In this document: positions 1 through 7,675 of the stretch, piece by piece
Position numbering within the stretch: the stretch's first letter is position 1
Layout of the letters: the number at the start of each line of letters is the position of its first letter
From: JBBRLG01 sp038231495
GTDB lineage: Bacteria > Planctomycetota > Planctomycetia > Gemmatales > Gemmataceae
Length of the DNA stretch: 10,511 nucleotides
Direction of reading: 5' to 3'
NCBI GenBank assembly: GCA_038231495.1
Contig: JBBRLG010000246.1
Coordinates: 1-10,511 of the forward strand
Position numbers and translations under genes: made by a program
The notes under the pieces: generated by a model
Told to the model about the DNA's origin: nothing
The model's input: the letters and a program-made list of their open reading frames with translations, nothing else
Databases searched by the model: none

Positions 1-8
1 CGAAGGCG

Positions 9-90
9 GCGAGTCCGCAGCGCGAAGCAAGGACGAGCGCGCAATGCCGGGAACCGTGCCGCTCGTCCTTGCTTCGCGCTGCGGACTCGC
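9..90. repeat. Perfect 31-bp inverted repeat with 20-nt loop
   Basis: Bases 9-39 are the exact reverse complement of bases 60-90 (left arm begins GCGAGTCCGCAGCGCGAAGC), separated by a 20-nt loop that may pair three more bases at its mouth. No coding sequence is supported across it. As RNA or single-stranded DNA it would form a very long GC-rich hairpin. There is no U-run after it, so it is not a standard terminator. Its form suits a dispersed intergenic palindrome (REP- or MITE-like), but copy number cannot be judged from one window. The repeat itself is directly visible; its nature is inferred. Confidence 0.95.
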
Positions 91-133
91 AGGCCCGACT
101 GAAGCGCGTCTAATTCATTCCGGACTCTCTAAT

Positions 134-261
134 GGACAAGACAAGGAGACAAGGGGACAAGGGGACAAGGAGACAAGGAGACAAGGGGAGGTTGTATCGC
201 GCTTCCCAGCTAGTCAACCCTCTTGTCCCCTTGTCCCCTTGTCCCCTTGTCTCCTTGTCCA
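134..261. repeat. Octamer tandem array facing its inverted copy
   Basis: From about 134 to 190 the sequence runs in an 8-base period (AAGGAGAC / AAGGGGAC variants). From 221 to 261 the complementary octamer (CTTGTCCC / CTTGTCTC) runs in the same period. Bases 141-170 are the exact reverse complement of 230-259, so a 30-bp hairpin with a loop of about 59 nt is possible, and the arrays can also pair in shifted registers. Short open frames across it translate into low-complexity Gln/Gly/Asp/Lys/Arg repeats and are not credible genes. Slippage-prone length variation is likely. Function unknown. Confidence 0.9.
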
Positions 262-344
262 CCAACGACCGCCCGATACGAACGAATCAAACCCATTTCC
301 CCAAAATCGCGCTGGCATCTCCGGCCGGATTTGGTTCAATAGAA

Positions 345-366
345 GGAACGGCCCGCAAGCCGTTCC
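345..366. repeat. Small hairpin upstream of the DUF1549/DUF1553 gene
   Basis: GGAACGGC (345-352) and GCCGTTCC (359-366) form an 8-bp perfect stem with a 6-nt loop, ending 48 bases before the start codon at 415. It lies in the probable 5' leader or promoter region of the operon. There is no U-run, so a terminator role is not supported. It could be an operator or leader structure, but nothing in the sequence decides this. Confidence 0.5.
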
Positions 367-414
367 CCCCTGCCGCGCCACGTTTCCGCCGACAACTGCT
401 GCCGCGAGGTTTGC

Positions 415-3400
415 ATGAAGCTTTTGGTCACGCCGATGGCGACCGCTTTTCTCCTTTTTAGCGCACTCCTGCTCGTGCCGGGGCCGACCGCGATTGCCGA
501 GCCGCAGGCTGCGCCGAAGAAGGAAACGCCGGTCGATTACAACCGCGACGTGCGGCCCATCCTCTCGAAAAACTGCTTCGCCTGTCATGGGCCGGATGCC
601 TCGCATCGGGCGCGGAAGCTGCGACTCGACGTGCGCACGGCCGTCACCAAACCGCTCGACAGCACTTTCACGCCCATCGTGCCGGGCGACCTCGACAACA
701 GCGAACTGTTTCGGCGCATCACCGCGGAAGACGATTTGGGTAGGATGCCGCCGAAAAAGACGGGGCCGCGCCTCGCACCCGCCGAGGTTGCCGTCCTCAA
801 ACGCTGGATCGAACAAGGGGCACCTTACGCCGAACACTGGGCGTTCACCAAACCGCAGGCCCAGGCTTTGGCCGCGGTTAAGGACAAGGCGTGGGTCAAG
901 AATGGCATCGACGCCTGGGTGTTGGCCCGGCTCGAACGGGAAGGGTTGAAGCCGTCGGCGGAAGCAGACAAATTTAGTCTGTTGCGGCGTGTCAGCTTCG
1001 ACCTACGCGGGCTGCCGCCGACGCCTGCGGAGGTGGACGCTTTCGCCAAGGACGGTTCGCCGGACGCCTACGAGAAGGCGGTCGATCGCTTCCTGAAAGA
1101 CCCGGCATTCGGCGAGCGCTGGGCACGGATGTGGCTCGACCAGGCCCGCTACGCCGACTCCGCGGGCTACGGCTCCGACCCGCTGCGCACCATCTACCGC
1201 TACCGCGATTGGGTCATCGACGCCTACAACCAAAACGTGCCCTTCGACCAGTTCACGATTGAACAAATTGCCGGGGACTTGCTGCCGGGCGCGACGGCCG
1301 AGCAGAAACTGGCGACGGCGTTCCACCGTAACACGATGACGAACACCGAGGGCGGCACCGACCGCGAGGAGTTCCGCGTTGCCGCCGTCAAGGACCGCGT
1401 GGACACCACATTCCAGGTCTGGATGGGTTTGACGATGGGCTGCGCCAAGTGCCACGATCACAAGTTCGACCCGATGAAGCAGAAGGAGTATTACCGCTTC
1501 TTCGCCGTGTTCAACCAGTCCGCCGACGCCGACCGCCCCGACGAAGGCCCGGTGATGCCCGCCCCGACGCCGGAGATCGAGGCGAAGATCAAACAGATCG
1601 ACGCCCGCATCGCCGAATTAAAAAAACAGGTGGAGACGCCGACGCCAGCGGTCGCCGACGCCCAGGTGAAATGGGAAACGGAGTTGAAGGCACAGTCGCA
1701 ATGGGTCGTCCTCGACCCACTGACGGCGAAGAGCGAATCGGGCGCGACGTTAAAAACGCTGCCAGACAAGTCGCTGCTCGCGGAAGGCACGAACCCGGCG
1801 AACGACTTGTACACCATCACGGCGAAGACGGACGCGAAAAACATCACCGCGTTCCGGTTGGAGACGCTGCCGGATGCGTCACTGCCCCAGGGCGGGGCCG
1901 GCCGCGCCGCCGACGGCAACTTTATGCTGTCACGCTTCGCCGTCAGCGCGCTAGCCGCCGGCCAGGAAGACAAGGCGGTCATGGGCCGGTTCGTCCGCGT
2001 CGAAGTGCCGGGCGAAGACAAGATAGTATCGCTTGCCGAAGTGCAGGTGTTTAGCGGTGGTGACAACGTCGCCCGCGCGGGCAAGGCCGAGCAGTCCAGC
2101 ACCGACTTCGAGGGTCCCGCGGCGCTGGCCATCGACGGCAACACCGACGGCGACTACTACAAGGCGAAGTCCACGACGCACACACGCAGAGGGGTCAACC
2201 CGTGGTGGGAGGTTACGCTATCCCAGTCCCAGCCGATCGACCGGATTGTCCTCTGGAACCGCACCGACGGCGGCCTGCACACGCGGCTGGCGAACTGCCG
2301 CGTGCAAATCCTCGACGACGCGCACAAGGTCGTCTGGCAACAGGACGTGGCCGAGCCGCCGAACCCGCAGCGCGAGTTGTCGCCGTCAGCGCGGCAGACC
2401 GTGGCCTTGAGTAAGGCGTTCGCCGACTTCGCACAAGAGAAACATCCGGTCGCCGACGTACTGAAAGCCGGTGACGGGAAGGCCAACGGTTGGGGTGTGT
2501 CGCCCCAGGTGAAGGAGGCACACGCCGCCGTCTTCGTGGCGAAAGAGCCGTTCGCCAACACGAATCCGGGCGTGCTGACGTTCCGCCTGGAACACCGCTT
2601 CAAGCAGCCGAACTACAATCTGGGCCGTTTTCGCCTCTCCGTTACCAGGGACGCGAAGCTGATCCAGCGGGCCGCCCTGCCCGTCCCGATCCTCGCGGTA
2701 CTCGACATGACCGCCGACAAGCGCTCCAGGGAACAGCAGGACAGCCTGGCTGCTTATTATCGCTCCGTGGCACCCCTGCTCCAATCGCTGCGCGACGAGA
2801 TCGCCAAGCTGGACAAGTCGCGGCCGATGGCACCGACGGTGCCGGTCATGGTCGAATTGCCGGCCAACCAGCGGCGCGAGACGCACGTCATGATGAAGGG
2901 CAACTTCCTGTCACCGGGCGAAAAGGTCGAACCCGGCACACCGGCGTTCCTACCGCCCTTGCCGGAAGGCGCGGCGAAAGACCGCCTCACCATCGCGAAG
3001 TGGCTCGTCGGCCCCGACAACCCTCTGACGGCGCGGGTCGCGGTCAACCGCTACTGGGCGCAACTGTTCGGCACCGGCATCGTCGAGACCGAGGAAGATT
3101 TTGGCACCCAGGGCGACCTGCCCAGCAACCCGGAACTGCTCGATTATTTGGCGCTGGAATACGTGCGCCTGAAGTGGGACACGAAGGCGCTGTTGCGTGA
3201 AATCGTCACATCGGCCACCTACCGTCAGTCGGCAAAGGTGACGCCCGACCTGGTAGCGAAAGACCCCCACAACCACCTTTTGGCACGCGGCCCGCGCTTC
3301 CGGCTCGAAGCGGAGATGGTGCGCGACCAGGCGTTGCAGGTGAGCGGCCTCTTGAGCCGCAAGACGCACGGGCCGTCGGTGTACCCACCGCAACCGCCGG

Positions 3401-3921
3401 GGTTGTGGCAAGCGGCGTTCAACGGCCAGCGCACCTGGACCACCAGTATTGGCGAGGACAAGTACCGCCGCGGCCTGTACACGTTTTGGCGGCGGACGAT
3501 CCCGTACCCGTCGATGGCCACGTTCGACGCGCCGAGCCGCGAAGTGTGTGCCGTGCGCCGCATTCGCACCAACACGCCCTTGCAGGCGTTCGTCACGCTC
3601 AACGACCCGGTGTACGTGGAAGCGGCCCAGGCGTTGGCCCGGCGCATCGTAAAAGAAGGCGGCACCACAGTCGAGGAGCGGGCGCGGTACGGACTCCGGC
3701 TGGCGCTGGCGCGGCCACCGGTCGACGAGCAAGTCAAGCGCGTGGTCGCGCTGTACGAGAGTGAACGGGAACATTACCGCAAGGACGCGAAGGCGGCCCA
3801 AGCGATGGCGACGGACCCGCTCGGCCCGCTGCCGGCGGGCATGGAGCCGGACGATCTCGCGGCGTGGACGGTGATCGGCAACGTGCTGTTGAACCTCGAC
3901 GGCGTTTTGACGAAGGGTTAG
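415..3921 (+). CDS. Secreted PSCyt1-DUF1549-DUF1553 protein with F5/8C-like insert
   Basis: A complete 1168-residue planctomycete cytochrome-type protein. Residues 1-28 form a signal peptide (hydrophobic core near 10-21, likely cleavage after AIA at 28), which supports the ATG at 415. A PSCyt1-type domain follows, with a CFACH haem-binding motif (C54, C57, H58). DUF1549 runs from about 160 to 375 and ends with a second CxxCH (C343, C346, H347). A Lys/Glu-rich stretch near 385-405 may be a coiled coil. Residues about 530-650 look like a discoidin or galactose-binding-like (F5/8 type C) domain, and DUF1553 occupies about 850-1125. It is longer than many members because of the insert. The family is abundant in planctomycetes and is often paired with DUF1501, two genes downstream here. 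The reaction is not established. A role in extracytoplasmic electron transfer or polysaccharide breakdown is inference, and the insert could bind carbohydrate. Confidence 0.94.
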   Translation: MKLLVTPMATAFLLFSALLLVPGPTAIAEPQAAPKKETPVDYNRDVRPILSKNCFACHGPDASHRARKLRLDVRTAVTKPLDSTFTPIVPGDLDNSELFRRITAEDDLGRMPPKKTGPRLAPAEVAVLKRWIEQGAPYAEHWAFTKPQAQALAAVKDKAWVKNGIDAWVLARLEREGLKPSAEADKFSLLRRVSFDLRGLPPTPAEVDAFAKDGSPDAYEKAVDRFLKDPAFGERWARMWLDQARYADSAGYGSDPLRTIYRYRDWVIDAYNQNVPFDQFTIEQIAGDLLPGATAEQKLATAFHRNTMTNTEGGTDREEFRVAAVKDRVDTTFQVWMGLTMGCAKCHDHKFDPMKQKEYYRFFAVFNQSADADRPDEGPVMPAPTPEIEAKIKQIDARIAELKKQVETPTPAVADAQVKWETELKAQSQWVVLDPLTAKSESGATLKTLPDKSLLAEGTNPANDLYTITAKTDAKNITAFRLETLPDASLPQGGAGRAADGNFMLSRFAVSALAAGQEDKAVMGRFVRVEVPGEDKIVSLAEVQVFSGGDNVARAGKAEQSSTDFEGPAALAIDGNTDGDYYKAKSTTHTRRGVNPWWEVTLSQSQPIDRIVLWNRTDGGLHTRLANCRVQILDDAHKVVWQQDVAEPPNPQRELSPSARQTVALSKAFADFAQEKHPVADVLKAGDGKANGWGVSPQVKEAHAAVFVAKEPFANTNPGVLTFRLEHRFKQPNYNLGRFRLSVTRDAKLIQRAALPVPILAVLDMTADKRSREQQDSLAAYYRSVAPLLQSLRDEIAKLDKSRPMAPTVPVMVELPANQRRETHVMMKGNFLSPGEKVEPGTPAFLPPLPEGAAKDRLTIAKWLVGPDNPLTARVAVNRYWAQLFGTGIVETEEDFGTQGDLPSNPELLDYLALEYVRLKWDTKALLREIVTSATYRQSAKVTPDLVAKDPHNHLLARGPRFRLEAEMVRDQALQVSGLLSRKTHGPSVYPPQPPGLWQAAFNGQRTWTTSIGEDKYRRGLYTFWRRTIPYPSMATFDAPSREVCAVRRIRTNTPLQAFVTLNDPVYVEAAQALARRIVKEGGTTVEERARYGLRLALARPPVDEQVKRVVALYESEREHYRKDAKAAQAMATDPLGPLPAGMEPDDLAAWTVIGNVLLNLDGVLTKG

Positions 3922-3959
3922 GCCACTCGGCAATACAACGGCACGATGAGGCGTTCAAA

Positions 3960-4694
3960 ATGCCCCTTCGAGATCATTTCCGCGGACCGGTGCATCAGCG
4001 CCACGCGTGGGACGAATTGCACGGACAGTGGCCGGCCATGATGGTCTTGCAATTGGCCCGGCAACTGCCGCCCGATTACACGGTCGCGCCGCGGATTCAC
4101 CTGGGCGGGGCGGTGGAGATTGACATCGGCGCTTACGAACAGCGGCACACCGAGGCTGCCGATTGGTCGCGCGCTGAAAACGGTGGCCCCGCGACCGCGA
4201 CCTGGACTGCCGTGGAACCGACGCTCCGGGTCGAAACGAATTTGCCGGACGTTGACGAATACGAAGTTCGGATCTACGACACGGCCCGCGACCGACGACT
4301 GGTGGCGGCGGTTGAATTGGTCAGCCCGTCGAACAAAGACCGTCCGGAGACCCGGCGAGCGTTCGTCGCGAAGTGTGCCGCCCTCTTGCAACAACAGGTG
4401 TCGGTCGCGATCGTGGACGTGGTAACGGTCCGCGAATTCAACCTCTACGCCGAGTTGCTGGCCTTCCTCGGCGTCACCGATTCTTCGGTGACCGTACCGC
4501 CGACGGCCCTGTATGCGGTAGAATGCCGGGGTTCGATTCCGCGAAATCGCTGGCTTCTCAAAGCATGGCATCGCCCGCTGACGGTGGGTCAAGCGCTGCC
4601 GCCACTCCCGCTCTGGTTGGCCGACGACTTGGCCGTCACCCTGGACCTCGAAGCCACCTACGAAGACACCTGTAAGGTGCTACGGATTCCGTAA
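3960..4694 (+). CDS. DUF4058 family protein
   Basis: A 244-residue protein beginning MPLRDHF. I chose ATG 3960 because GATGAGG lies about ten bases upstream and the preceding gene ends at 3921; the frame is open back to 3864, but that start would overlap the neighbour. Recognisable family features are an N-terminal WDELHGQWP segment, an acidic VEIDIGAYE strand near 50-60, a central VAAVELVSPSNKDRP block near 115-130, and a C-terminal LPLWLADDLAVTLDLE segment followed by TCKVLRI. There is no signal peptide or membrane segment, so it is probably cytoplasmic. The function of DUF4058 is unknown. The SPSNK block, with Glu and Lys after hydrophobic strands, resembles a nuclease-fold motif, but that is only an impression. 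It lies between two genes for exported proteins with gaps of 38 and 33 bases, so co-transcription is likely. Confidence 0.85.
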   Translation: MPLRDHFRGPVHQRHAWDELHGQWPAMMVLQLARQLPPDYTVAPRIHLGGAVEIDIGAYEQRHTEAADWSRAENGGPATATWTAVEPTLRVETNLPDVDEYEVRIYDTARDRRLVAAVELVSPSNKDRPETRRAFVAKCAALLQQQVSVAIVDVVTVREFNLYAELLAFLGVTDSSVTVPPTALYAVECRGSIPRNRWLLKAWHRPLTVGQALPPLPLWLADDLAVTLDLEATYEDTCKVLRIP

Positions 4695-4727
4695 GCGCGA
4701 CTTGTTCGGACGAAAGGGCAAAATCGT

Positions 4728-6179
4728 ATGGACCTGCAACAGCAATTGGCCAGACATCAGACCCGCCGGCAGTTCCTCAAGCACTGTCAGACCGGCATCG
4801 GGGCGATCGCGCTGTCTTCCCTTCTCGCAAAGCCGCAAGCGGCGCAGGCGGGTGACAACCCGTTGACACCGAAGTCCCCGCACTTCGCGCCGAAGGCCAA
4901 GAGTGTCATCTACCTGCACATGTCCGGCGCGCCGCCGCAACAGGACCTGTTCGACTACAAGCCCAAGCTCGTTGAGTTGCACTTGCAGCCCTGCCCCGAC
5001 GAATTGCTGAAAAACCAGCGGTTCGCCTTCATCAAGGGCCACCCGAAACTCCTCGGCTCGCCGCACAAGTTTGCTCAGCACGGCAAGTCCGGCGCGTGGG
5101 TTAGCGCGCTGATGCCGCACTTCGGCGGCATGGTGGACGAGGTCGCGTTCGTCAAGTCGATGTGGACCGACCAGTTCAACCACGCGCCCGCGGAGTTGTT
5201 CCTGTACACCGGCTCGCCGCGCGCCGGCGGCGGGGCCGGTATGGGGTCGTGGGTCACTTACGGCCTCGGCTCCGAAAGCCAAAACCTGCCCGGATTTGTT
5301 GTCCTCATCAGCGGCGGCACCGACCCGACCGGCGGCAAGGCACTCTGGAGCACCGGCTTTTTGCCGTCGGTCTATCAGGGCGTGCAGTGCCGCACGTCCG
5401 GCGAACCGATCCTGTACGTCAACGACCCCAAGGGCATGGACCGCGACGTGCGCCGCCGCAGCCTCGACGCACTCAAGCAACTCAACGAGGTCGAATTAAA
5501 GGAGTTCGGCGACCCCGAAACGCTTACACGCATCAGCCAGTACGAGTTGGCGTTCCGCATGCAGATGGCGGTGCCGGAGGTCATGGACCTGAAGCAGGAG
5601 CCGAAGAAACTCCTGGAGCTTTACGGCGCCGAGCCGGGCGCGGGTTCGTTTGCCAACAACTGTATCCTGGCCCGTCGGCTGGTGGAGCGCGGCGTGCGTT
5701 TCGTGCAACTGTACGACTGGGGTTGGGACATTCACGGCACCGGCGCCGGCGACGACCTCGTGACGGCGTTGCCGAAAAAGTGCAAGGAGATGGACCGCCC
5801 GGTGACGGCCTTGCTCAAGGACCTGAAGGCGCGCGGCCTGCTGGACGAGACGCTGGTGGTGTGGGGCGGCGAGTTCGGCAGGACGTCAATGAACGAGGAG
5901 CGTGGCGGCTCGAAGTTTTTGGGCCGCGACCACCACCCGCACTGTTTCACGATCTGGATGGCGGGCGGCGGCGTCAAGCCAGGTATCACCCTCGGCGCGA
6001 CAGACGAGTTGGGCTACTACATCACCGAAGGCAAAATGGGTATTCGCGACTTGCAGGCGACGATCCTGCACCTGTTGGGCCTGGACGCCTTCAAGCTGGG
6101 TTATGCGTACCAAGGCTTGCATCAGCGCCTCATCGGCCCGGAAGGCGAGGCGGTGGTGCGGAAGGAACTGCTGGCGTGA
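4728..6179 (+). CDS. Tat-exported DUF1501 family protein
   Basis: A complete 483-residue DUF1501 protein. The N-terminus carries a twin-arginine signal (T12-R13-R14-Q15-F16-L17-K18) followed by a hydrophobic stretch (about 22-35) and an Ala-rich cleavage region near 38-42, so it should be exported folded, possibly with a metal cofactor. AAAGGG at 4713-4718 is a suitable ribosome binding site for ATG 4728. The C-terminal part has the family signature GGEFGRT (E382, R385) and GRDHHP (399-404), then an AGGGVKPG turn. DUF1501 proteins are related to the alkaline phosphatase/sulfatase superfamily, but the substrate is unknown. In planctomycetes the gene is typically next to a DUF1549/DUF1553 gene, which suggests a shared extracytoplasmic role. 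Length and both ends look intact. Confidence 0.94.
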   Translation: MDLQQQLARHQTRRQFLKHCQTGIGAIALSSLLAKPQAAQAGDNPLTPKSPHFAPKAKSVIYLHMSGAPPQQDLFDYKPKLVELHLQPCPDELLKNQRFAFIKGHPKLLGSPHKFAQHGKSGAWVSALMPHFGGMVDEVAFVKSMWTDQFNHAPAELFLYTGSPRAGGGAGMGSWVTYGLGSESQNLPGFVVLISGGTDPTGGKALWSTGFLPSVYQGVQCRTSGEPILYVNDPKGMDRDVRRRSLDALKQLNEVELKEFGDPETLTRISQYELAFRMQMAVPEVMDLKQEPKKLLELYGAEPGAGSFANNCILARRLVERGVRFVQLYDWGWDIHGTGAGDDLVTALPKKCKEMDRPVTALLKDLKARGLLDETLVVWGGEFGRTSMNEERGGSKFLGRDHHPHCFTIWMAGGGVKPGITLGATDELGYYITEGKMGIRDLQATILHLLGLDAFKLGYAYQGLHQRLIGPEGEAVVRKELLA

Positions 6180-6182
6180 TTC

Positions 6183-6197
6183 GCCGCTTGCGGCTTT
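6183..6197 (+). terminator. Weak hairpin just after the DUF1501 gene
   Basis: GCCG-CTTG-CGGC (6183-6194) is a short stem with a CUUG-type tetraloop, followed by only three T residues. It begins three bases after the stop codon of the DUF1501 gene and could end the plus-strand operon before the converging minus-strand genes. The stem is short and the U-run poor, so this is a weak call. Confidence 0.3.
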
Positions 6198-6236
6198 GCC
6201 CGCTGAAGCGAGGAATAGGCCAGAATGGTGAATCGG

Positions 6237-6361
6237 TTACCAAACTCGGTGAACGCCATACGAGTCGAAGATCACGTCCACGCTCACTTCGCCGCCGTGC
6301 TGAGTTGCGGGTCGTTCCAGACGAACCAGAGGAAGGCGTGCGTGTCCAGCAGAAGAGTCAA
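6237..6361 (-). pseudogene. PIN-domain (VapC-type) toxin, centre deleted
   Basis: On the minus strand a TTG at 6361 overlaps the stop of the antitoxin gene (TTGA) and opens a 25-codon frame containing LLLDTHAFLW, the N-terminal strand of a PIN toxin with its first active-site Asp, followed by NDPQLS. The frame stops at 6284-6286. About 15 codons in another frame then read VDVIFDSYGVHRVW and stop at 6237-6239; this matches the usual C-terminus of the same family (F-x-x-Y-x-V-x-x-W). The parts total about 41 codons against roughly 125-130 in intact members, so some 85 codons are missing, including the central acidic residues, and the frame has shifted. No active ribonuclease can be made. The family call is from motif recognition; the internal deletion is inferred. 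Confidence 0.82.
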
Positions 6362-6588
6362 TCCATGTACTCCTTGAATTCAGCCAAGGGGGCGTTGAAA
6401 TCCGGAGTCATCCAATGGTCGGTGTCTTGGGCGGACCCAGCCTTGCAAGGCCAACTCTTCCGACCCGCCCTTACCAGCTTGGCCAGCGCCTGGCCGTTAT
6501 CGGTGAGGACGAGTTCCTCGCCCGGTTGCAAGCCGGCAACGATGTCGCGAAGGTTGGTTTGGGCTTCTTCAATCGTGATCGTAGGCAT
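6358..6588 (-). CDS. Phd/YefM-type antitoxin, orphaned
   Basis: A 76-residue protein beginning MPTITIEEAQTNLRDIV, the usual start of Phd/YefM-type antitoxins. It continues GEELVLTDNGQALAKLV (DNA-binding and dimer part) and ends with the acidic tail PDFNAPLAEFKEYMD, which normally wraps the toxin. GGAG lies about seven bases before the ATG. Length is normal and no residue is obviously broken. In intact modules the antitoxin blocks its PIN partner and represses the operon. Here the partner immediately downstream keeps only its two ends, so this antitoxin is orphaned. It might still repress its own promoter or neutralise a related toxin elsewhere, but that is inference. Confidence 0.88.
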   Translation of the reverse strand: MPTITIEEAQTNLRDIVAGLQPGEELVLTDNGQALAKLVRAGRKSWPCKAGSAQDTDHWMTPDFNAPLAEFKEYMD

Positions 6589-6641
6589 CGCTCACTCCGC
6601 TGAAATTCGGGTGCCTCCACTCATTTGGCGGATGTAGTCAA

Positions 6642-7505
6642 TCAAGGTGTGCCGAGCAAATCGTTCCAATCCGCCGCTTGCAAAATCCGGTCGGTCATCC
6701 GGTCGAGGCGGTCAAGGTCCGTTATCGCCAACAGCGCCGCTTCGTCGGCGGCGACCGGCGGGCCGAACTTCTGACGGCCTTGACGGAGCAAGGTCCGCTG
6801 AGCGTGTCGGACCTCGCCTTCTTGTCGGCCTTCTTCCAAAATGAATTGGTACGTCGATGATTCTTTCATACCTGCGACTCCTCGAAAAATGGCTTGCGCC
6901 CTTTCCTGCGGCACGCGCAAACCCGCCAGAATAAAGGTTCCCGCCAGCAACCGTTTCGCCTCCGCCTCTCCTGTCTCGGCTTTCAAACGCCGGTCGATCA
7001 CCTGTACCAAGTCCCCGATCGCTTGCTCCAGCGGCTGGCCGGGCGGCAACGCACAAAGCGGCGCCAGCGGCAACAAACCGAGGCCGCCGCGTAAGAACGG
7101 CTTCACCGGGCGCTGCCACAGGCGGATCACCTTATAATTGAATTGTACCCGCGTCGCGCTGCGGCCGTAATGCAGGTTTCCCGTCACGTTTGGATGATCC
7201 GCCGCCGGTCGCAACAGGATGAGCAGACTTTGCACCGGTACGCGAAAGTGGTGGCCGAGTGCAGCGTTGTAAAGGTGCAGACGCCAATCCACCGCGGCGT
7301 CGGCGCCCGACTGGAAGTTGACGTCCACGACCTCCCGCAGCGGTTCGCCGTAGCCGAGCGCCACGTCGGTGGCGGCGGAAAGCGTAGACAGGTCCACGTT
7401 CAACGGCGTGACCGGGCCTTCTTTGGGCAATCCAAAAACCGGCCCGTACTCGGCGGCGTGTTCCCGCACGATGTCTTTCAACGTCGCGTCGAAAGGCAAT
7501 GACAT
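6642..7505 (-). CDS. Rpn/DUF4351-like protein, possible PD-(D/E)XK fold
   Basis: A 287-residue protein. I placed the start at ATG 7505 (MSLPFDATLKDIVREH), with GAGG about eight bases upstream; an in-frame start at 7556 would add 17 atypical residues. The N-terminal half has LREVVDVNFQSG (about 70-80), positioned like the core strand of PD-(D/E)XK nucleases of the Rpn/transposase-like group. An Asn stands where an acidic residue might be expected, so activity is doubtful. The C-terminus, LLRQGRQKFG and then AITDLDRLDRMTDRIL...ADW..LL, resembles DUF4351. No signal or membrane segment is seen. Rpn proteins promote recombination and have been linked to phage defence, but this member's role is unknown. 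It is transcribed toward the antitoxin gene, 53 bases away. Confidence 0.75.
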   Translation of the reverse strand: MSLPFDATLKDIVREHAAEYGPVFGLPKEGPVTPLNVDLSTLSAATDVALGYGEPLREVVDVNFQSGADAAVDWRLHLYNAALGHHFRVPVQSLLILLRPAADHPNVTGNLHYGRSATRVQFNYKVIRLWQRPVKPFLRGGLGLLPLAPLCALPPGQPLEQAIGDLVQVIDRRLKAETGEAEAKRLLAGTFILAGLRVPQERAQAIFRGVAGMKESSTYQFILEEGRQEGEVRHAQRTLLRQGRQKFGPPVAADEAALLAITDLDRLDRMTDRILQAADWNDLLGTP

Positions 7506-7618
7506 GAGTTGGCCTCGGCTTCTCGTTCCGGTCGTGCCTCCCGACAGGCGTTCCATTCCGTCAGGGGGCGCGCCGTTCCTGCATGCCGCGGACGATTGAC
7601 ACCAACCGTCTCAGCGGC

Positions 7619-7675
7619 TCATGGTGTTCCGAGCAAATCGGTCCAGTCCGCGGCGTCCAAGATGCGGTCACGTAC
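7619..7675 (-). pseudogene. C-terminal remnant of a second Rpn/DUF4351-like gene
   Basis: The minus strand reads VRDRILDAADWTDLLGTP and stops, nearly the same as the last 18 residues (MTDRILQAADWNDLLGTP) of the intact gene at 6642-7505. By hand count 43 of 57 bases match, including the stop codon. Upstream the sequence becomes the two-helix membrane protein gene, so only this tail survives. The level of divergence suggests an older paralogue, not a fresh duplication. Its end overlaps the tail of the membrane protein gene by eight bases. Confidence 0.75.

Noticed and set aside
134..261. Possible CRISPR array
   Set aside because: The repeat unit is only 8 bases with no unique spacers, and the second half is its inverse complement; it is a simple tandem repeat.
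44..461. Two plus-strand frames and one minus-strand frame across the repeats at the left end
   Set aside because: Their translations are driven by the octamer repeats and palindrome, they overlap the signal peptide of the real gene, and they have no family features.
2950..3933. A 327-codon minus-strand frame opposite the DUF1549/DUF1553 gene
   Set aside because: It is antisense to conserved DUF1553 coding sequence, has a composition typical of shadow frames, and shows no recognisable domain.
5162..6637. A 491-codon plus-strand frame overlapping the DUF1501 gene
   Set aside because: It is an Arg/Pro/Gly-rich shadow of the DUF1501 gene in another frame, with no motifs, and it runs through the toxin remnant; high GC explains its length.
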